NCBI GenBank assembly: GCA_964548365.1
Contig: CAZJRD010000013.1
Span: 1-60,667 of the forward strand
Direction of reading: 5' to 3'
From: B46-G9 sp964548365
GTDB lineage: Bacteria; Desulfobacterota; DSM-4660; Desulfatiglandales; Desulfatiglandaceae
DNA length: 60,667 bases
Part shown: positions 1 to 8,568 of the stretch, one piece after another
Layout of the letters: each line of letters begins with the position of its first letter
Position numbering within the stretch: the stretch's first letter is position 1
Notes under the pieces: model-generated
What the model was told of the DNA's origin: nothing
Database searches by the model: none
What the model saw: only the letters and a program-made list of their open reading frames with translations
Program-made: the position numbers and the translations under genes

Positions 1-68
1 GGATCCTGCGGGCGCAGGAATTGCGGTCGCTCATGGACATGTTTTATACTCCCAAAAAGAATGCTTGA
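1..68 (+). CDS. 3' end of an unidentified gene (partial)
   Basis: The frame beginning at base 3 is open from the window edge and stops with TGA at 66-68. Its last residues read ILRAQELRSLMDMFYTPKKNA. This looks like a helical protein C-terminus, but about 21 residues are too few to name a family. The other two frames give less protein-like sequence. It lies about 100 bases upstream of the MerB-like gene on the same strand. Function unknown. Confidence 0.4.
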   Translation, partial: ILRAQELRSLMDMFYTPKKNA

Positions 69-170
69 GGCGATGTTGAAACAAGTTTCTCGTACTGGAG
101 ATCCGGAAACAGGAATGGAATAGAATTCCTTTACAGAAATCTTTTAACACAAAACACGGGGGTGAGAACG

Positions 171-884
171 ATGGCAGAACTCAGCGAACTGGACAAAGTA
201 TTTCATATTATTATGAAGCGGATGGTGGAGACAGGACAGGCTCCCCATTACACGGAGATTGCGAAAGAACTGGGCGTGTCCATGGAGGAGGGGAGGCAAG
301 CACTTCATAGGCTCTTTTCTGCAAGGATCCATGGGTGGCTCTATCCAAATACTGATTTCATAACCTCGTTTGCACCCTTTAATAACCTCCCAACCCAGTT
401 CCGCGTCACCGTTGACGGGGAACAAAAATGGTGTGCACAGTGAGCATTTGAATCGCTGGCGGTCAGCTGGCTTTTCCCGGGGAAAGTCGTTCACATTGAT
501 ACCCCGTGCCTGGATTGTGGTGAGCCGATACACATTGAGATGCGTGATGGGGGACTCCTCGTCGGCGAGCCCGAAGGGGTGATCGGGTATGTGGCGGTAC
601 CTTTCGCAAAGTGGGGCCAGGATGTGGCCTATGCCTGAAGTACCATGACATTCTTCCGGTCGGAAGATCACCTTGAAAACTGGGCACAATACAACCCTTC
701 AACAGCAGATGGGATCTTACCCCTTTCTGATCTGGCCAGCCTGTTTTCGTGCAACCTGTTCCGCAGGCGAATGGATACCGATTATATGTCCCATTTTCGT
801 GAATATGGGCCGGAATTTATGGAAGTCCTGCAGGAAATAGGAAAGACCGGCCCTTTTTGGGCAATCCCACGGAAGAAAGGATAG
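171..884 (+). CDS. merB: MerB-family (organomercurial lyase) homologue with two probable selenocysteines
   Basis: MerB cleaves the carbon-mercury bond using Cys96, Asp99 and Cys159. Here one frame runs 171-884 (237 residues) if the TGA codons at 441-443 (residue 91) and 636-638 (residue 156) are read through; TAG at 882-884 ends it. An N-terminal helix-turn-helix-like region (about 1-75) is followed by the lyase core. Aligning MerB CALD with UAFE places Sec91 on Cys96 and Glu94 on Asp99, and a Cys near 113 falls about where MerB has Cys117. The YAUSTMTFF segment puts Sec156 on Cys159, next to the conserved FF. The two Sec lie 65 residues apart, against 63 for the two Cys of MerB. Start: ATG 171 with GGTGAG just upstream; GTG 162 is an alternative. 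Protein similarity continues across both TGAs in one frame, so this is not a frameshift. A pseudogene with two Cys-to-TGA changes is the alternative, made unlikely by the hairpin after each TGA. Confidence 0.8.
441..467 (+). promoter_or_regulatory. Putative bacterial SECIS 1 (UGA 441-443)
   Basis: Fifteen bases after the first in-frame TGA there is a hairpin with stem GCTG (455-458) and CAGC (464-467) and loop GCGGT (459-463). A GGU in the loop and this distance from UGA fit the bacterial SECIS pattern recognised by SelB. The stem is only 4 bp before a mismatch, so this element alone is modest evidence. Confidence 0.6.
636..667 (+). promoter_or_regulatory. Putative bacterial SECIS 2 (UGA 636-638)
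   Basis: After the second in-frame TGA comes a perfect 6-bp stem, TCTTCC (652-657) with GGAAGA (662-667), closed by the loop GGTC (658-661). The loop starts 20 bases after the UGA. The E. coli fdhF SECIS has a GGUC apical loop at nearly the same distance. This is a strong match to a bacterial SECIS. Confidence 0.8.
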
Positions 885-975
885 CGCCGAAATGGTTGCA
901 TACGGATGGAATGATGACCGCTGATGATTGGGGGCCAGATTCTGCTCTCGCCATAGGCACTGACGGGGTTGAAAT

Positions 976-1929
976 ATGAGCAGAAAACTGGCTTCCATAG
1001 ACCTCGGGACCCATACGGCAAGGCTACTGATAGCAGAATGGGATGAGGCTTCCCAACGCATCGTTCCTGTTACGAGATACCGCACCTATGTCCACCTGGG
1101 CGATGCTTTTCAGAACACGAGCGGCGGCGGATTTTTATCGATGGACGCGGCAGTTCGTGTTGTGGACACATTGCATGAATTTGAGCGCCGTCTTCATGAA
1201 TACGGGGTGGAAACAACCATCGCTGTTGTCACCGGAGTTATCCGGCAGGCCCGAAACAGGGATGATTTTCTCCGGGTTTTGAGGGAGGAAACAGGGATTG
1301 ATGCCAAGGTTGTCAGCGGTGAAGAAGAAGCACGGCTCACTGCTAACGCTGTTCACCATGCGGCTGATAGGGGAAACAAGCCCCATCTTGTGGTGGACCT
1401 GGGGGGAGGTAGTACCGAGTTCGTGCTTGTGCAGAACGATCAATGGTGGGTCAAGTCCATAGCCATAGGGGCATCGGTTCTCACCGAAAACTATCTGAAA
1501 AGAGATCCTCCGGGAGAGCAGGCTGTCAGCTCCCTGCGCAAGTTCGTCACAAGAAGCCTTATGAATGGACTTGACCGGACACCCTTTTCGAGGGTATTTT
1601 CAATGGTGGGGACGGGCGGAACCATTGTAACCCTCGGGGCACTGCTGCACGGGATTCCCATGAAGAAGCTGGACCCGGATTGCGTCAACGGGTTGCAGGT
1701 TACGAGAGAATCCATCCAGGCGCTCTTCGAGGAAATGATTACCTTGAAACGGGAAGAAAGGGTGAACAGGTATGGGTTGGATGTCTGCAGAGCTCATGTG
1801 TTTCCGGCGGGTGTTCTCCTGGCCACTGAAATAATGAATCTTTTTTCCTTGGATCAACTGACCGTCTGCTTTTCAGATCTTCTTGAAGGGCTGATATGGA
1901 AACAGGTGGAGGACAATGAATATACATAA
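976..1929 (+). CDS. ppx: Exopolyphosphatase / pppGpp phosphohydrolase family (Ppx/GppA)
   Basis: Members hydrolyse the terminal phosphate of polyphosphate or convert pppGpp to ppGpp. The 317-residue protein shows the ASKHA-fold phosphate-binding signatures: DLGTHTARLL at residues 9-18 and DLGGGSTEF near 141-149, with the acidic SGEEEARL segment before it. It matches the short, single-domain Ppx/GppA form (about 300 residues) without the C-terminal HD-like extension of E. coli Ppx. Its last codons overlap the guaB start by 14 bases, so the two are probably translationally coupled. Polyphosphatase and pppGpp hydrolase activity cannot be told apart from sequence alone. Confidence 0.88.
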   Translation: MSRKLASIDLGTHTARLLIAEWDEASQRIVPVTRYRTYVHLGDAFQNTSGGGFLSMDAAVRVVDTLHEFERRLHEYGVETTIAVVTGVIRQARNRDDFLRVLREETGIDAKVVSGEEEARLTANAVHHAADRGNKPHLVVDLGGGSTEFVLVQNDQWWVKSIAIGASVLTENYLKRDPPGEQAVSSLRKFVTRSLMNGLDRTPFSRVFSMVGTGGTIVTLGALLHGIPMKKLDPDCVNGLQVTRESIQALFEEMITLKREERVNRYGLDVCRAHVFPAGVLLATEIMNLFSLDQLTVCFSDLLEGLIWKQVEDNEYT

Positions 1930-3385
1930 TAAGGACGTTCAATTTGGCTTTACATTCGATGACCTGTTGCTGATGCCGGCGCGTTCATCGGTACTGCCGG
2001 GTGAAGTCAGGGTAAAGACCAGGCTTTCCCGAAATATTACGTTGAATATTCCCATTGTGAGCGCAGCCATGGACACCGTGACCGAGTCAGATACGGCTAT
2101 TACCATGGCGCGGCAGGGAGGGATCGGTTTTATCCACAAGAACATGCCCATTGAGCGTCAGGCCCTTGAGGTTGAAAAGGTCAAGAAATCAGAAAGTGGA
2201 ATGATCGTTGATCCTATTACGGTGGAGCCGGAACAGAAGATTTATGAAGTCCTTGAAATCATGAAAAAGTATCGGATTTCCGGGGTGCCGGTGGTGAAAT
2301 CGGGCAATCTCCTGGGAATCATAACAAATCGGGATCTGCGGTTTGAGACCAACCTTGATCAGAAAGTGGAAGCGGTGATGACCAAGGAAAACCTGGCCAC
2401 GGCAAAGATAGGAATCACCCTTGAGGAGTCAAAGGCGATCCTGCACCAAAGACGCATTGAAAAATTACTGGTTGTTGACGATAAGGGCAAACTGCAAGGC
2501 CTCATCACCATCAAGGATATTGAGAAGATAAAGAAATATCCGGATTCCTGTAAAGATGGTCTGGGAAGACTTCGGGTAGGTGCCGCGGTGGGAATCGGTC
2601 CGGATACCATGGAAAGGCTAGAAGGCCTGATGTCGGCGGATGTGGATGTCATCGTGATCGATACCGCCCACGGACACTCGGAAAAAGTGCTGGAAACGGC
2701 CAAAAGTGTCAAGAAGAGATTCCCGGACCTTGAACTGATCGCGGGGAATGTGGCCACTGCTGAAGGCACCCGGTCACTTATAGATGCCGGGGTGGACGCG
2801 GTGAAAATCGGCGTGGGCCCGGGTTCCATCTGCACAACGCGCGTGGTAGCCGGGGTAGGGGTCCCGCAGATGAGTGCCATCATGCAGTGTGCCGCTGTGG
2901 CGGGGGAGGCGGACGTTCCGGTTATTGCAGACGGAGGGATCAAGTATTCCGGGGACGTGACAAAGGCCCTGGCAGGGGGGGCTGACTCGGTCATGATCGG
3001 GAGCCTTTTTGCCGGAACTGAAGAGAGCCCCGGTGAGACGATCCTGTTCCAGGGCAGGACCTACAAGGTGTATCGTGGAATGGGTTCCTTGGAGGCCATG
3101 AAAGAGGGGAGCAAGGACCGGTATTTTCAGGAAGACAGGGAGCTTGAGAAAAAGCTGGTTCCCGAAGGAATAGTCGGCCGCGTACCATACCGGGGTCTGC
3201 TTGCTGATACGGTATACCAGCTCGTGGGAGGCCTGCGGGCCGGCATGGGGTACCTGGGATGCGAAGACATTAGTGCGCTCCAGACCAGGGCGAAATTCAT
3301 GCAGATTTCTCCAGCAGGGCTCAGGGAAAGCCATGTCCATGATGTCATCATTATCAAGGAAGCCCCCAATTATAGGGTTGAATAA
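1916..3385 (+). CDS. guaB: Inosine-5'-monophosphate dehydrogenase
   Basis: Oxidises IMP to XMP with NAD+, the committed step of GMP synthesis. The 489-residue length is typical. The N-terminal barrel segment FTFDDLLLMPA (13-23) is followed by two CBS repeats (about 95-205) and the rest of the TIM barrel. The catalytic loop GPGSICTTRV contains the nucleophile Cys306, and the flap region GSLEAMKEGSKDRY is intact. The start ATG overlaps the end of ppx and has GGAGG four bases upstream. guaA follows after 36 bases, giving a compact GMP operon. Confidence 0.97.
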   Translation: MNIHNKDVQFGFTFDDLLLMPARSSVLPGEVRVKTRLSRNITLNIPIVSAAMDTVTESDTAITMARQGGIGFIHKNMPIERQALEVEKVKKSESGMIVDPITVEPEQKIYEVLEIMKKYRISGVPVVKSGNLLGIITNRDLRFETNLDQKVEAVMTKENLATAKIGITLEESKAILHQRRIEKLLVVDDKGKLQGLITIKDIEKIKKYPDSCKDGLGRLRVGAAVGIGPDTMERLEGLMSADVDVIVIDTAHGHSEKVLETAKSVKKRFPDLELIAGNVATAEGTRSLIDAGVDAVKIGVGPGSICTTRVVAGVGVPQMSAIMQCAAVAGEADVPVIADGGIKYSGDVTKALAGGADSVMIGSLFAGTEESPGETILFQGRTYKVYRGMGSLEAMKEGSKDRYFQEDRELEKKLVPEGIVGRVPYRGLLADTVYQLVGGLRAGMGYLGCEDISALQTRAKFMQISPAGLRESHVHDVIIIKEAPNYRVE

Positions 3386-3421
3386 ATATCCGGCCTCTGC
3401 GGCCTATGGGAAAGAGGATAC

Positions 3422-4978
3422 ATGACCAGCAAACTTTACAAGCAGAAAATATTGATCCTTGATTTTGGATCCCAGTACACCCAGCTCATTGCGAGGAGAG
3501 TGCGTGAGGCCCAGGTTTACTGCGAAATTCACCCCTTTCACATGGGAACGGAAAAGATCAAGGCCTTTGCCCCAAAGGGGATCATCCTCTCCGGTGGGCC
3601 CGCGAGCATTTTTGACCCGGATGCACCCCTGGCAGAAAAAGAAATCCTGGAACTGGGTACCCCGGTGCTGGGTATTTGTTACGGGATGCAGTTTCTGACC
3701 CATGTGCTGCGCGGAATAGTGGCAAAGGCGCTAGACCGGGAATATGGCAATGCACAGATCAGCATCCTTGATCACCAGGATATCTTCCACGGGGTGGGAA
3801 TCGAAGGGGATGAAACCGTGTGGATGAGTCACGGTGATCGTATTGAGAAAATGCCGGAAGGTTTTGAGGTCCTGGCTTCCAGCAAGAACAGCCCGATAGC
3901 CGCCATGGCAGACAAGGGGAGAAGACTCTTTGGCGTGCAATTCCATCCCGAGGTTGCTCATACCCCGAGCGGAATAAAAATTGTTAAGAATTTTCTGTTT
4001 CGCGTCTGTGGATGCGAGCCGTCCTGGACCATGTCATCGTTTGTCAGGCGAACCGTGAAGAGCCTCCGGGAGACCGTGGGAAATGACCGGGTTATCTGTG
4101 GGCTTTCCGGTGGAGTTGATTCCTCGGTAACGGCGGTGATGCTGTACAAGGCAATCGGAGAACAACTCTCATGCATATTCGTGGACAACGGACTCCTGCG
4201 GCGGGGGGAAGCCGACGAGGTTGTCGATCTTTTCAAAGATCATTACGGAATGGATTTTCACCTGATGGATGCATCGGAATACTTTCTGGAAAAGCTGAAA
4301 GGGGTTGTTGACCCAGAGGAAAAAAGGAAGATCATCGGTCATGAATTTATCGCTGTTTTTGAGAAAAAGGCCAAGGAACTTGGGGAAGCAAGATATCTCG
4401 CCCAAGGGACCCTTTATCCTGACGTGATAGAAAGCGTCTCCTTTAAAGGACCTTCCGCGACCATTAAAAGTCACCATAACGTGGGCGGTCTTCCAGAAAC
4501 GATGAAACTGGAATTGATAGAGCCCCTGCGAGAACTGTTCAAAGATGAAGTGCGGCAGGTAGGTGTCGAATTGGAACTGCCGCGGGAGCTGGTGATGCGG
4601 CAACCCTTTCCAGGCCCCGGGCTTGCGGTGAGAATCTTAGGAGAAATTACCCCGGATAGGCTTGAAATACTGCGCTCTGCCGATGTTATTGTTCAAGATG
4701 AAATCCGCCGAGCGGGCTTCTATGAGAAGGTCTGGCAATCCTTCGCGGTTCTCTTGCCCATCAGGACCGTGGGCGTCATGGGCGATGAGCGGACATACGA
4801 GAACGTGGTTGCGGTGAGGGTGGTGGACAGCCTGGATGCCATGACCGCCGATTGGTCACGCATCCCCTACGAAGTCATGGCCAGAATTTCGAACCGGATC
4901 ATTAACAGTGTCAAGGGGGTAAACAGGGTCGTCTATGATATCTCTTCAAAGCCCCCCAGTACCATTGAATGGGAGTGA
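3422..4978 (+). CDS. guaA: GMP synthase (glutamine-hydrolysing)
   Basis: Converts XMP to GMP using glutamine and ATP. The N-terminal class I glutamine amidotransferase domain has the triad Cys86 (GICYGMQ), His175 and Glu177 (FHPEV). The ATP-pyrophosphatase domain has the P-loop SGGVDSS at 229-235, and the C-terminal dimerisation domain ends with the XMP-binding region containing KPPSTIEWE. The 518-residue length is standard. AGAGGA lies just upstream of the ATG. It follows guaB directly. Confidence 0.97.
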   Translation: MTSKLYKQKILILDFGSQYTQLIARRVREAQVYCEIHPFHMGTEKIKAFAPKGIILSGGPASIFDPDAPLAEKEILELGTPVLGICYGMQFLTHVLRGIVAKALDREYGNAQISILDHQDIFHGVGIEGDETVWMSHGDRIEKMPEGFEVLASSKNSPIAAMADKGRRLFGVQFHPEVAHTPSGIKIVKNFLFRVCGCEPSWTMSSFVRRTVKSLRETVGNDRVICGLSGGVDSSVTAVMLYKAIGEQLSCIFVDNGLLRRGEADEVVDLFKDHYGMDFHLMDASEYFLEKLKGVVDPEEKRKIIGHEFIAVFEKKAKELGEARYLAQGTLYPDVIESVSFKGPSATIKSHHNVGGLPETMKLELIEPLRELFKDEVRQVGVELELPRELVMRQPFPGPGLAVRILGEITPDRLEILRSADVIVQDEIRRAGFYEKVWQSFAVLLPIRTVGVMGDERTYENVVAVRVVDSLDAMTADWSRIPYEVMARISNRIINSVKGVNRVVYDISSKPPSTIEWE

Positions 4979-4997
4979 TGCTGAGTGGTAATGTTAT

Positions 4998-5729
4998 ATG
5001 GGACGTGGTTATGAAAAGCGTACCTATCGCGGCAGGATTCGCACGCAGGGGCTGCATGCATTCAGCGTGTGTGTTAAGGAAACCGATCTGTGGGTAAGCG
5101 CCGGTCAGGACCTTGAAAAGCAGGCACGGGATCTGGTTTTTCAGTGCCGCTATGAAATCGAAAGCTACATACGAACCCACCCCCTTTTCAAAACAGCTCT
5201 CCAGCCCCTTCCCCCCGATCCTTATGCCCCCCCTGTCGTGAAGGAGATGCTTGAAACTACAGCGCGGGTAGGGGTGGGTCCCATGGCGGCAGTGGCAGGG
5301 GCAATTGCAGAATACGTTGGCACGGGACTCATGGAATATTCGAAAGAAGTCATCGTTGAAAACGGGGGAGACATCTACCTGCAGGCGGATCGCCCTCTCA
5401 CGGTATCTATCTTTGCCGGGGACTCCCCCTTGAGCGAGCGCGTCGGCCTGGGCATATCAGAGAATCAGATGCCGCTCGGGGTATGTACCTCTTCAGGAAG
5501 AATCGGACATTCCTTGAGCCTGGGCGTTTCCCACGCGGTAACCATCATTGCGGGATCGGCCACTCTGGCCGACAGCGCTGCAACAGCCCTGGCGAACACT
5601 ATCCTGGACAGGAAGGACCTTGAGGCGGCTGCTGCCGCCGCTCGCGATATTACCGGCATTATGGGTGGTGTGGCCATTCTTAGGGATACCATGGTCTCAT
5701 GGGGTGACGTAGCGTTGGTAAGCCTGTGA
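4998..5729 (+). CDS. UPF0280 family protein (ApbE-like fold)
   Basis: The 243-residue protein resembles the uncharacterised UPF0280 family, which is related in fold to ApbE flavin transferases. Recognisable segments are the glycine/alanine-rich VGVGPMAAVAGAIAEYVG, then VENGGDIYL, and the C-terminal SATLADSAATALAN; ApbE-like proteins carry comparable motifs for FAD or metal binding. No signal peptide is visible, so it is probably cytoplasmic, unlike exported ApbE lipoproteins. It begins 19 bases after guaA with only a weak ribosome site, and its stop codon overlaps the GTG of the next gene (GTGA). Its reaction is unknown. Confidence 0.8.
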   Translation: MGRGYEKRTYRGRIRTQGLHAFSVCVKETDLWVSAGQDLEKQARDLVFQCRYEIESYIRTHPLFKTALQPLPPDPYAPPVVKEMLETTARVGVGPMAAVAGAIAEYVGTGLMEYSKEVIVENGGDIYLQADRPLTVSIFAGDSPLSERVGLGISENQMPLGVCTSSGRIGHSLSLGVSHAVTIIAGSATLADSAATALANTILDRKDLEAAAAAARDITGIMGGVAILRDTMVSWGDVALVSL

Positions 5730-7699
5730 AAGCGAGAAAAACAGTGAGTAGAAAACCTACCTACGAGGAACTCGAACGCCGTGTGCGCGAATTGGAAGGG
5801 CAACTCGCCGAACGAAAAAATGTGGAAGAGGCCCTCCTTCGCACCAGGAGAAGACTCAATACGGTATTTGATTTTGTCGCCTATCCCCTTGTAGTACTCA
5901 GTCTTGATCAGAAAGTCCGCTACCTCAACTCTGGATTCACACACCTTTTTGGCTGGACCCCGGAGGAAATGGAAGGGAAAAAGATCCCCTTTGTGCCCCG
6001 GGAGCTGATGCAGGAAGCAAAGGAAGATATCAGAAGAGTCATAGAGGAGAAGACACAACTACGCCGGGAATCGAAGCGAATTACCCGGGCGGGACGTGTC
6101 CTTGATGTGGTAATGCGGATAGCATACTACCATGAATCAGAGTACGAACAGGCTGGCCTCCTGCTGATTTTCAGGGATGTTACCGAACAAAAACGAATTG
6201 CAAAGATCAATGAGACCATATTGCGGATCAGCACTGCACTCCCTGAACACCGCGACCTGGAAGAACTGCTCGATTATATTGACAATGAAGTCAAGCAAAA
6301 CCTTGAGACCGAGGGGTCTGTAGCTATTTTGCTGGATGAAGAAAAACAGGAAGCTTTTGTGTTTGGGGCGGCGTATGATGATCGCGCCACCCAGAAGCGG
6401 GTGAAAGAGATTCGTTTCAGGATGGATGAGCTGGTTGCTGGGGACGTCATACGGACGGGAAAGCCGATCATTGTTTCTGATACTTCGAAGAATGCCGCGC
6501 TCCACCGGGAAAGAGATAGAAAGCTAGGCTACAAGACGCGGAACCTGGCCCTGGTGCCCCTTCGTGCCAGCGACCGAATTACCGGTGTCCTGTGCGCGCT
6601 GAACAAGAAGGAGGGATCGTTCGACCAAACGGATATCGAACTCCTGAGCACCATAGCCGGTACCGTGACCTTGTCGGTGGAAAATGCAAGAGTCAACGAC
6701 GAGCTCAAGAGGGCCTACGAAGAAGTGAGGGGTCTCAACCGGGCAAAAGATAAAGTCATTCATCACCTTTCCCACGAGCTGAAGACCCCGGTCTCAATCC
6801 TTGGGGGTTCTTTGAAAATTCTGGAGCGGACATTGACAGGCCTGCCTCAAAACACGTGGGAGCAGAACATTGAAAGGATGAAAAGAAACCTGGATCGGAT
6901 TATAGAAATCCAATACGAGGTGAGTGATATCATGCAGGACCGGCATTACCGGGCGCGTGATCTCCTCAACGTGTTGTTGGAAGAATGCAAGGACGAACTG
7001 GCGGTGCTGGTGGAAGAGGAGTCTCATAACGGGAAGCTTACCGAACGCATCAGAAAGAGAATTGATGAATTATTCGGGGAAAATCAGAGAGAGGCAGAGG
7101 AAATCCATCTCCACGAGTTTGTGAAAAACCGCCTCGAGACATTGCGCCCCTCCTTTTCCCGGCGCAAAGTAAGCATAGTGGAGGAGTTTGAAAAAGCGCC
7201 TCCGGTATTGATGCCTTCGGATACATTGCAAAAGGTTGTTGACGGCCTTATCAGGAACGCTATAGAAAACACCCCTGATGAAGGAAAAGTAGAACTGTTT
7301 GTTCGACAAAAAGGAAAAGGAGCCCTGATTGTGGTTCATGACTATGGAGTGGGGATTGTAAAAGAGGCCCAGCGTCGTATTTTTGAAGGCTTTTTTTCGA
7401 CCCAGCAGACCTCCGACTACCGGACCGGGAAACCGTTTGAATTTAACGCGGGAGGCAACGGCGCTGACCTCCTGCGCATGAAGATCTTCTCCGAACGATT
7501 CGATTTTACCATAAACATGGAATCGTCACGCTGTAGATTCATCCCCGGTGTAGAAGATCACTGCCCCGGAAAGATCAGCGACTGCAGGTTTTGCGCAAGC
7601 AGGGATGATTGCCTTGCATCGGGGGGTACTAGCTTTACCCTCTATTTCCCGCCGCAGCAAGCGAAAGAAAGCATAGACGTTTTGGCAGTAGATGGATAG
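5726..7699 (+). CDS. PAS-GAF sensor histidine kinase with C-terminal cysteine cluster
   Basis: Cytoplasmic two-component sensor of 657 residues. Order: short coiled coil (14-40), PAS (about 45-155), GAF (about 165-325), HisKA with phospho-acceptor His350 in SHELKTP, a long helical insert (about 400-465), then the HATPase domain with N-box NAIENTPDEG (511-520), G1 DYGVGI (539-544) and G2 GGNGADL (577-583). No membrane segment is seen. Between G2 and the last strand lies a small insert with Cys603, 613, 620, 623 and 629, a spacing that could hold a metal or Fe-S centre. Start GTG 5726 overlaps the previous stop; GTG 5744 is possible. No response regulator is adjacent, so its partner is unknown. 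Confidence 0.88.
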   Translation: MKARKTVSRKPTYEELERRVRELEGQLAERKNVEEALLRTRRRLNTVFDFVAYPLVVLSLDQKVRYLNSGFTHLFGWTPEEMEGKKIPFVPRELMQEAKEDIRRVIEEKTQLRRESKRITRAGRVLDVVMRIAYYHESEYEQAGLLLIFRDVTEQKRIAKINETILRISTALPEHRDLEELLDYIDNEVKQNLETEGSVAILLDEEKQEAFVFGAAYDDRATQKRVKEIRFRMDELVAGDVIRTGKPIIVSDTSKNAALHRERDRKLGYKTRNLALVPLRASDRITGVLCALNKKEGSFDQTDIELLSTIAGTVTLSVENARVNDELKRAYEEVRGLNRAKDKVIHHLSHELKTPVSILGGSLKILERTLTGLPQNTWEQNIERMKRNLDRIIEIQYEVSDIMQDRHYRARDLLNVLLEECKDELAVLVEEESHNGKLTERIRKRIDELFGENQREAEEIHLHEFVKNRLETLRPSFSRRKVSIVEEFEKAPPVLMPSDTLQKVVDGLIRNAIENTPDEGKVELFVRQKGKGALIVVHDYGVGIVKEAQRRIFEGFFSTQQTSDYRTGKPFEFNAGGNGADLLRMKIFSERFDFTINMESSRCRFIPGVEDHCPGKISDCRFCASRDDCLASGGTSFTLYFPPQQAKESIDVLAVDG

Positions 7700-7714
7700 A
7701 CTGAAGGCTTGAGG

Positions 7715-7751
7715 GAGCCAGAATCAAAATTGGACGTTTTGAATCTGGCTC
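7715..7751. terminator. Hairpin between convergent genes (possible bidirectional terminator)
   Basis: Arms GAGCCAGAATCAAAA (7715-7729) and TTTTGAATCTGGCTC (7737-7751) pair over 15 bp with one mismatch around a 7-base loop. It sits between the histidine kinase stop and the stop of the convergent J-domain gene. There is no downstream T-run on the plus strand; the inner A/T pairs flank the loop. Termination is inferred from placement. Confidence 0.5.
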
Positions 7752-8568
7752 AATGGGTCTTGATTGACAGATTAACCAGCAACTGGTCCAGGAAATCCCT
7801 CAACTTCTGGAAAAACGCTGATCGCACTCGAACCCGCAGAAAAAGGTCACCCGGTACTCCACCACCCGTTCCTTCAGCCCCGAGGCCTTTAAGGCGGATA
7901 CGCTGGCCTGGCCTTATCCCGGGTGGAACGCTGACGAGCAGTTCTTTGTTTTCACTCCTGTTGACGTACCTGAGCATTCCGCCCCGCTGTGCAAGTCCCG
8001 GCGATATTGTGATGATGTCATGGAGATCTCTTCCCCTTTCAGGGATTTCTATGCCCCATTTTTTCTTGAGGCCGTATTTGACAGCCCTGCCCAGAAGGCC
8101 GTGAAGTGCTGAACGTTTTCGGTGCCCCGGCTCCTTTCCTGATGCTGAGACGAAGATCCGTCCAAAAGATCCAGGCCTTTGAAATTCAAAGGAGCGGTAC
8201 CCGGACCCATACGTCTCGCGGAAAATGTCATCGAACCCCCTGAACCCGAAGGCCCTGCTGAGCTGGTCGAGGATTTCCTGGATGTCGGATCCCCTGAATA
8301 TGTCCTGTTCAGAATAGGCGTTTCTGAAATGATCGTAAGCCGAAGAACCATAGGTGTTGCAGAGGCCATCATATTGCTTCCGCTTTTCAGGGTCGGAGAG
8401 AACAGCGTATGCCTCGTTTATTTCCTTCATCCTAGTGGTGGCAGCGGGATCATCGCGATTCCGGTCAGGGTGGTATTGCAGGGCCAGCTTTCGGTAGGCC
8501 TCCCTGATGTCATCCCGTCCCGCTTCCTTCTGAACGTTGAGTATTTCGTAAAAATCTCTTTGCGTCAT
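7750..8568 (-). CDS. DnaJ-family co-chaperone without zinc-finger domain (CbpA-like)
   Basis: The N-terminal J domain (about 5-67) has the HPD motif at 33-35, which stimulates DnaK ATPase. A Gly/Phe-bearing linker (GFRGFDDIF) follows, then a basic region, and a C-terminal substrate-binding domain (about 165-250) with DLHDIITISPGLA and VSVPPGIRPGQRIRLKGLG. The four CxxCxGxG repeats of true DnaJ are absent, so it is a CbpA-type protein. The 272 residues are a little shorter than E. coli CbpA, and the C-terminal dimerisation part looks shortened. GAGGA lies 6 bases upstream of the ATG. It is monocistronic and convergent with the kinase gene. Confidence 0.85.
   Translation of the reverse strand: MTQRDFYEILNVQKEAGRDDIREAYRKLALQYHPDRNRDDPAATTRMKEINEAYAVLSDPEKRKQYDGLCNTYGSSAYDHFRNAYSEQDIFRGSDIQEILDQLSRAFGFRGFDDIFRETYGSGYRSFEFQRPGSFGRIFVSASGKEPGHRKRSALHGLLGRAVKYGLKKKWGIEIPERGRDLHDIITISPGLAQRGGMLRYVNRSENKELLVSVPPGIRPGQRIRLKGLGAEGTGGGVPGDLFLRVRVRSAFFQKLRDFLDQLLVNLSIKTH

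Noticed and set aside
162..443. 93-residue protein as a separate small gene before the MerB remnant
   Set aside because: The TGA at 441 is in frame with conserved MerB sequence on both sides, so this is the N-terminal part of one gene.
463..702. Frameshift as the reason for the broken MerB-like gene
   Set aside because: Both interruptions are single in-frame TGA codons; the protein similarity stays in one frame from 171 to 884.
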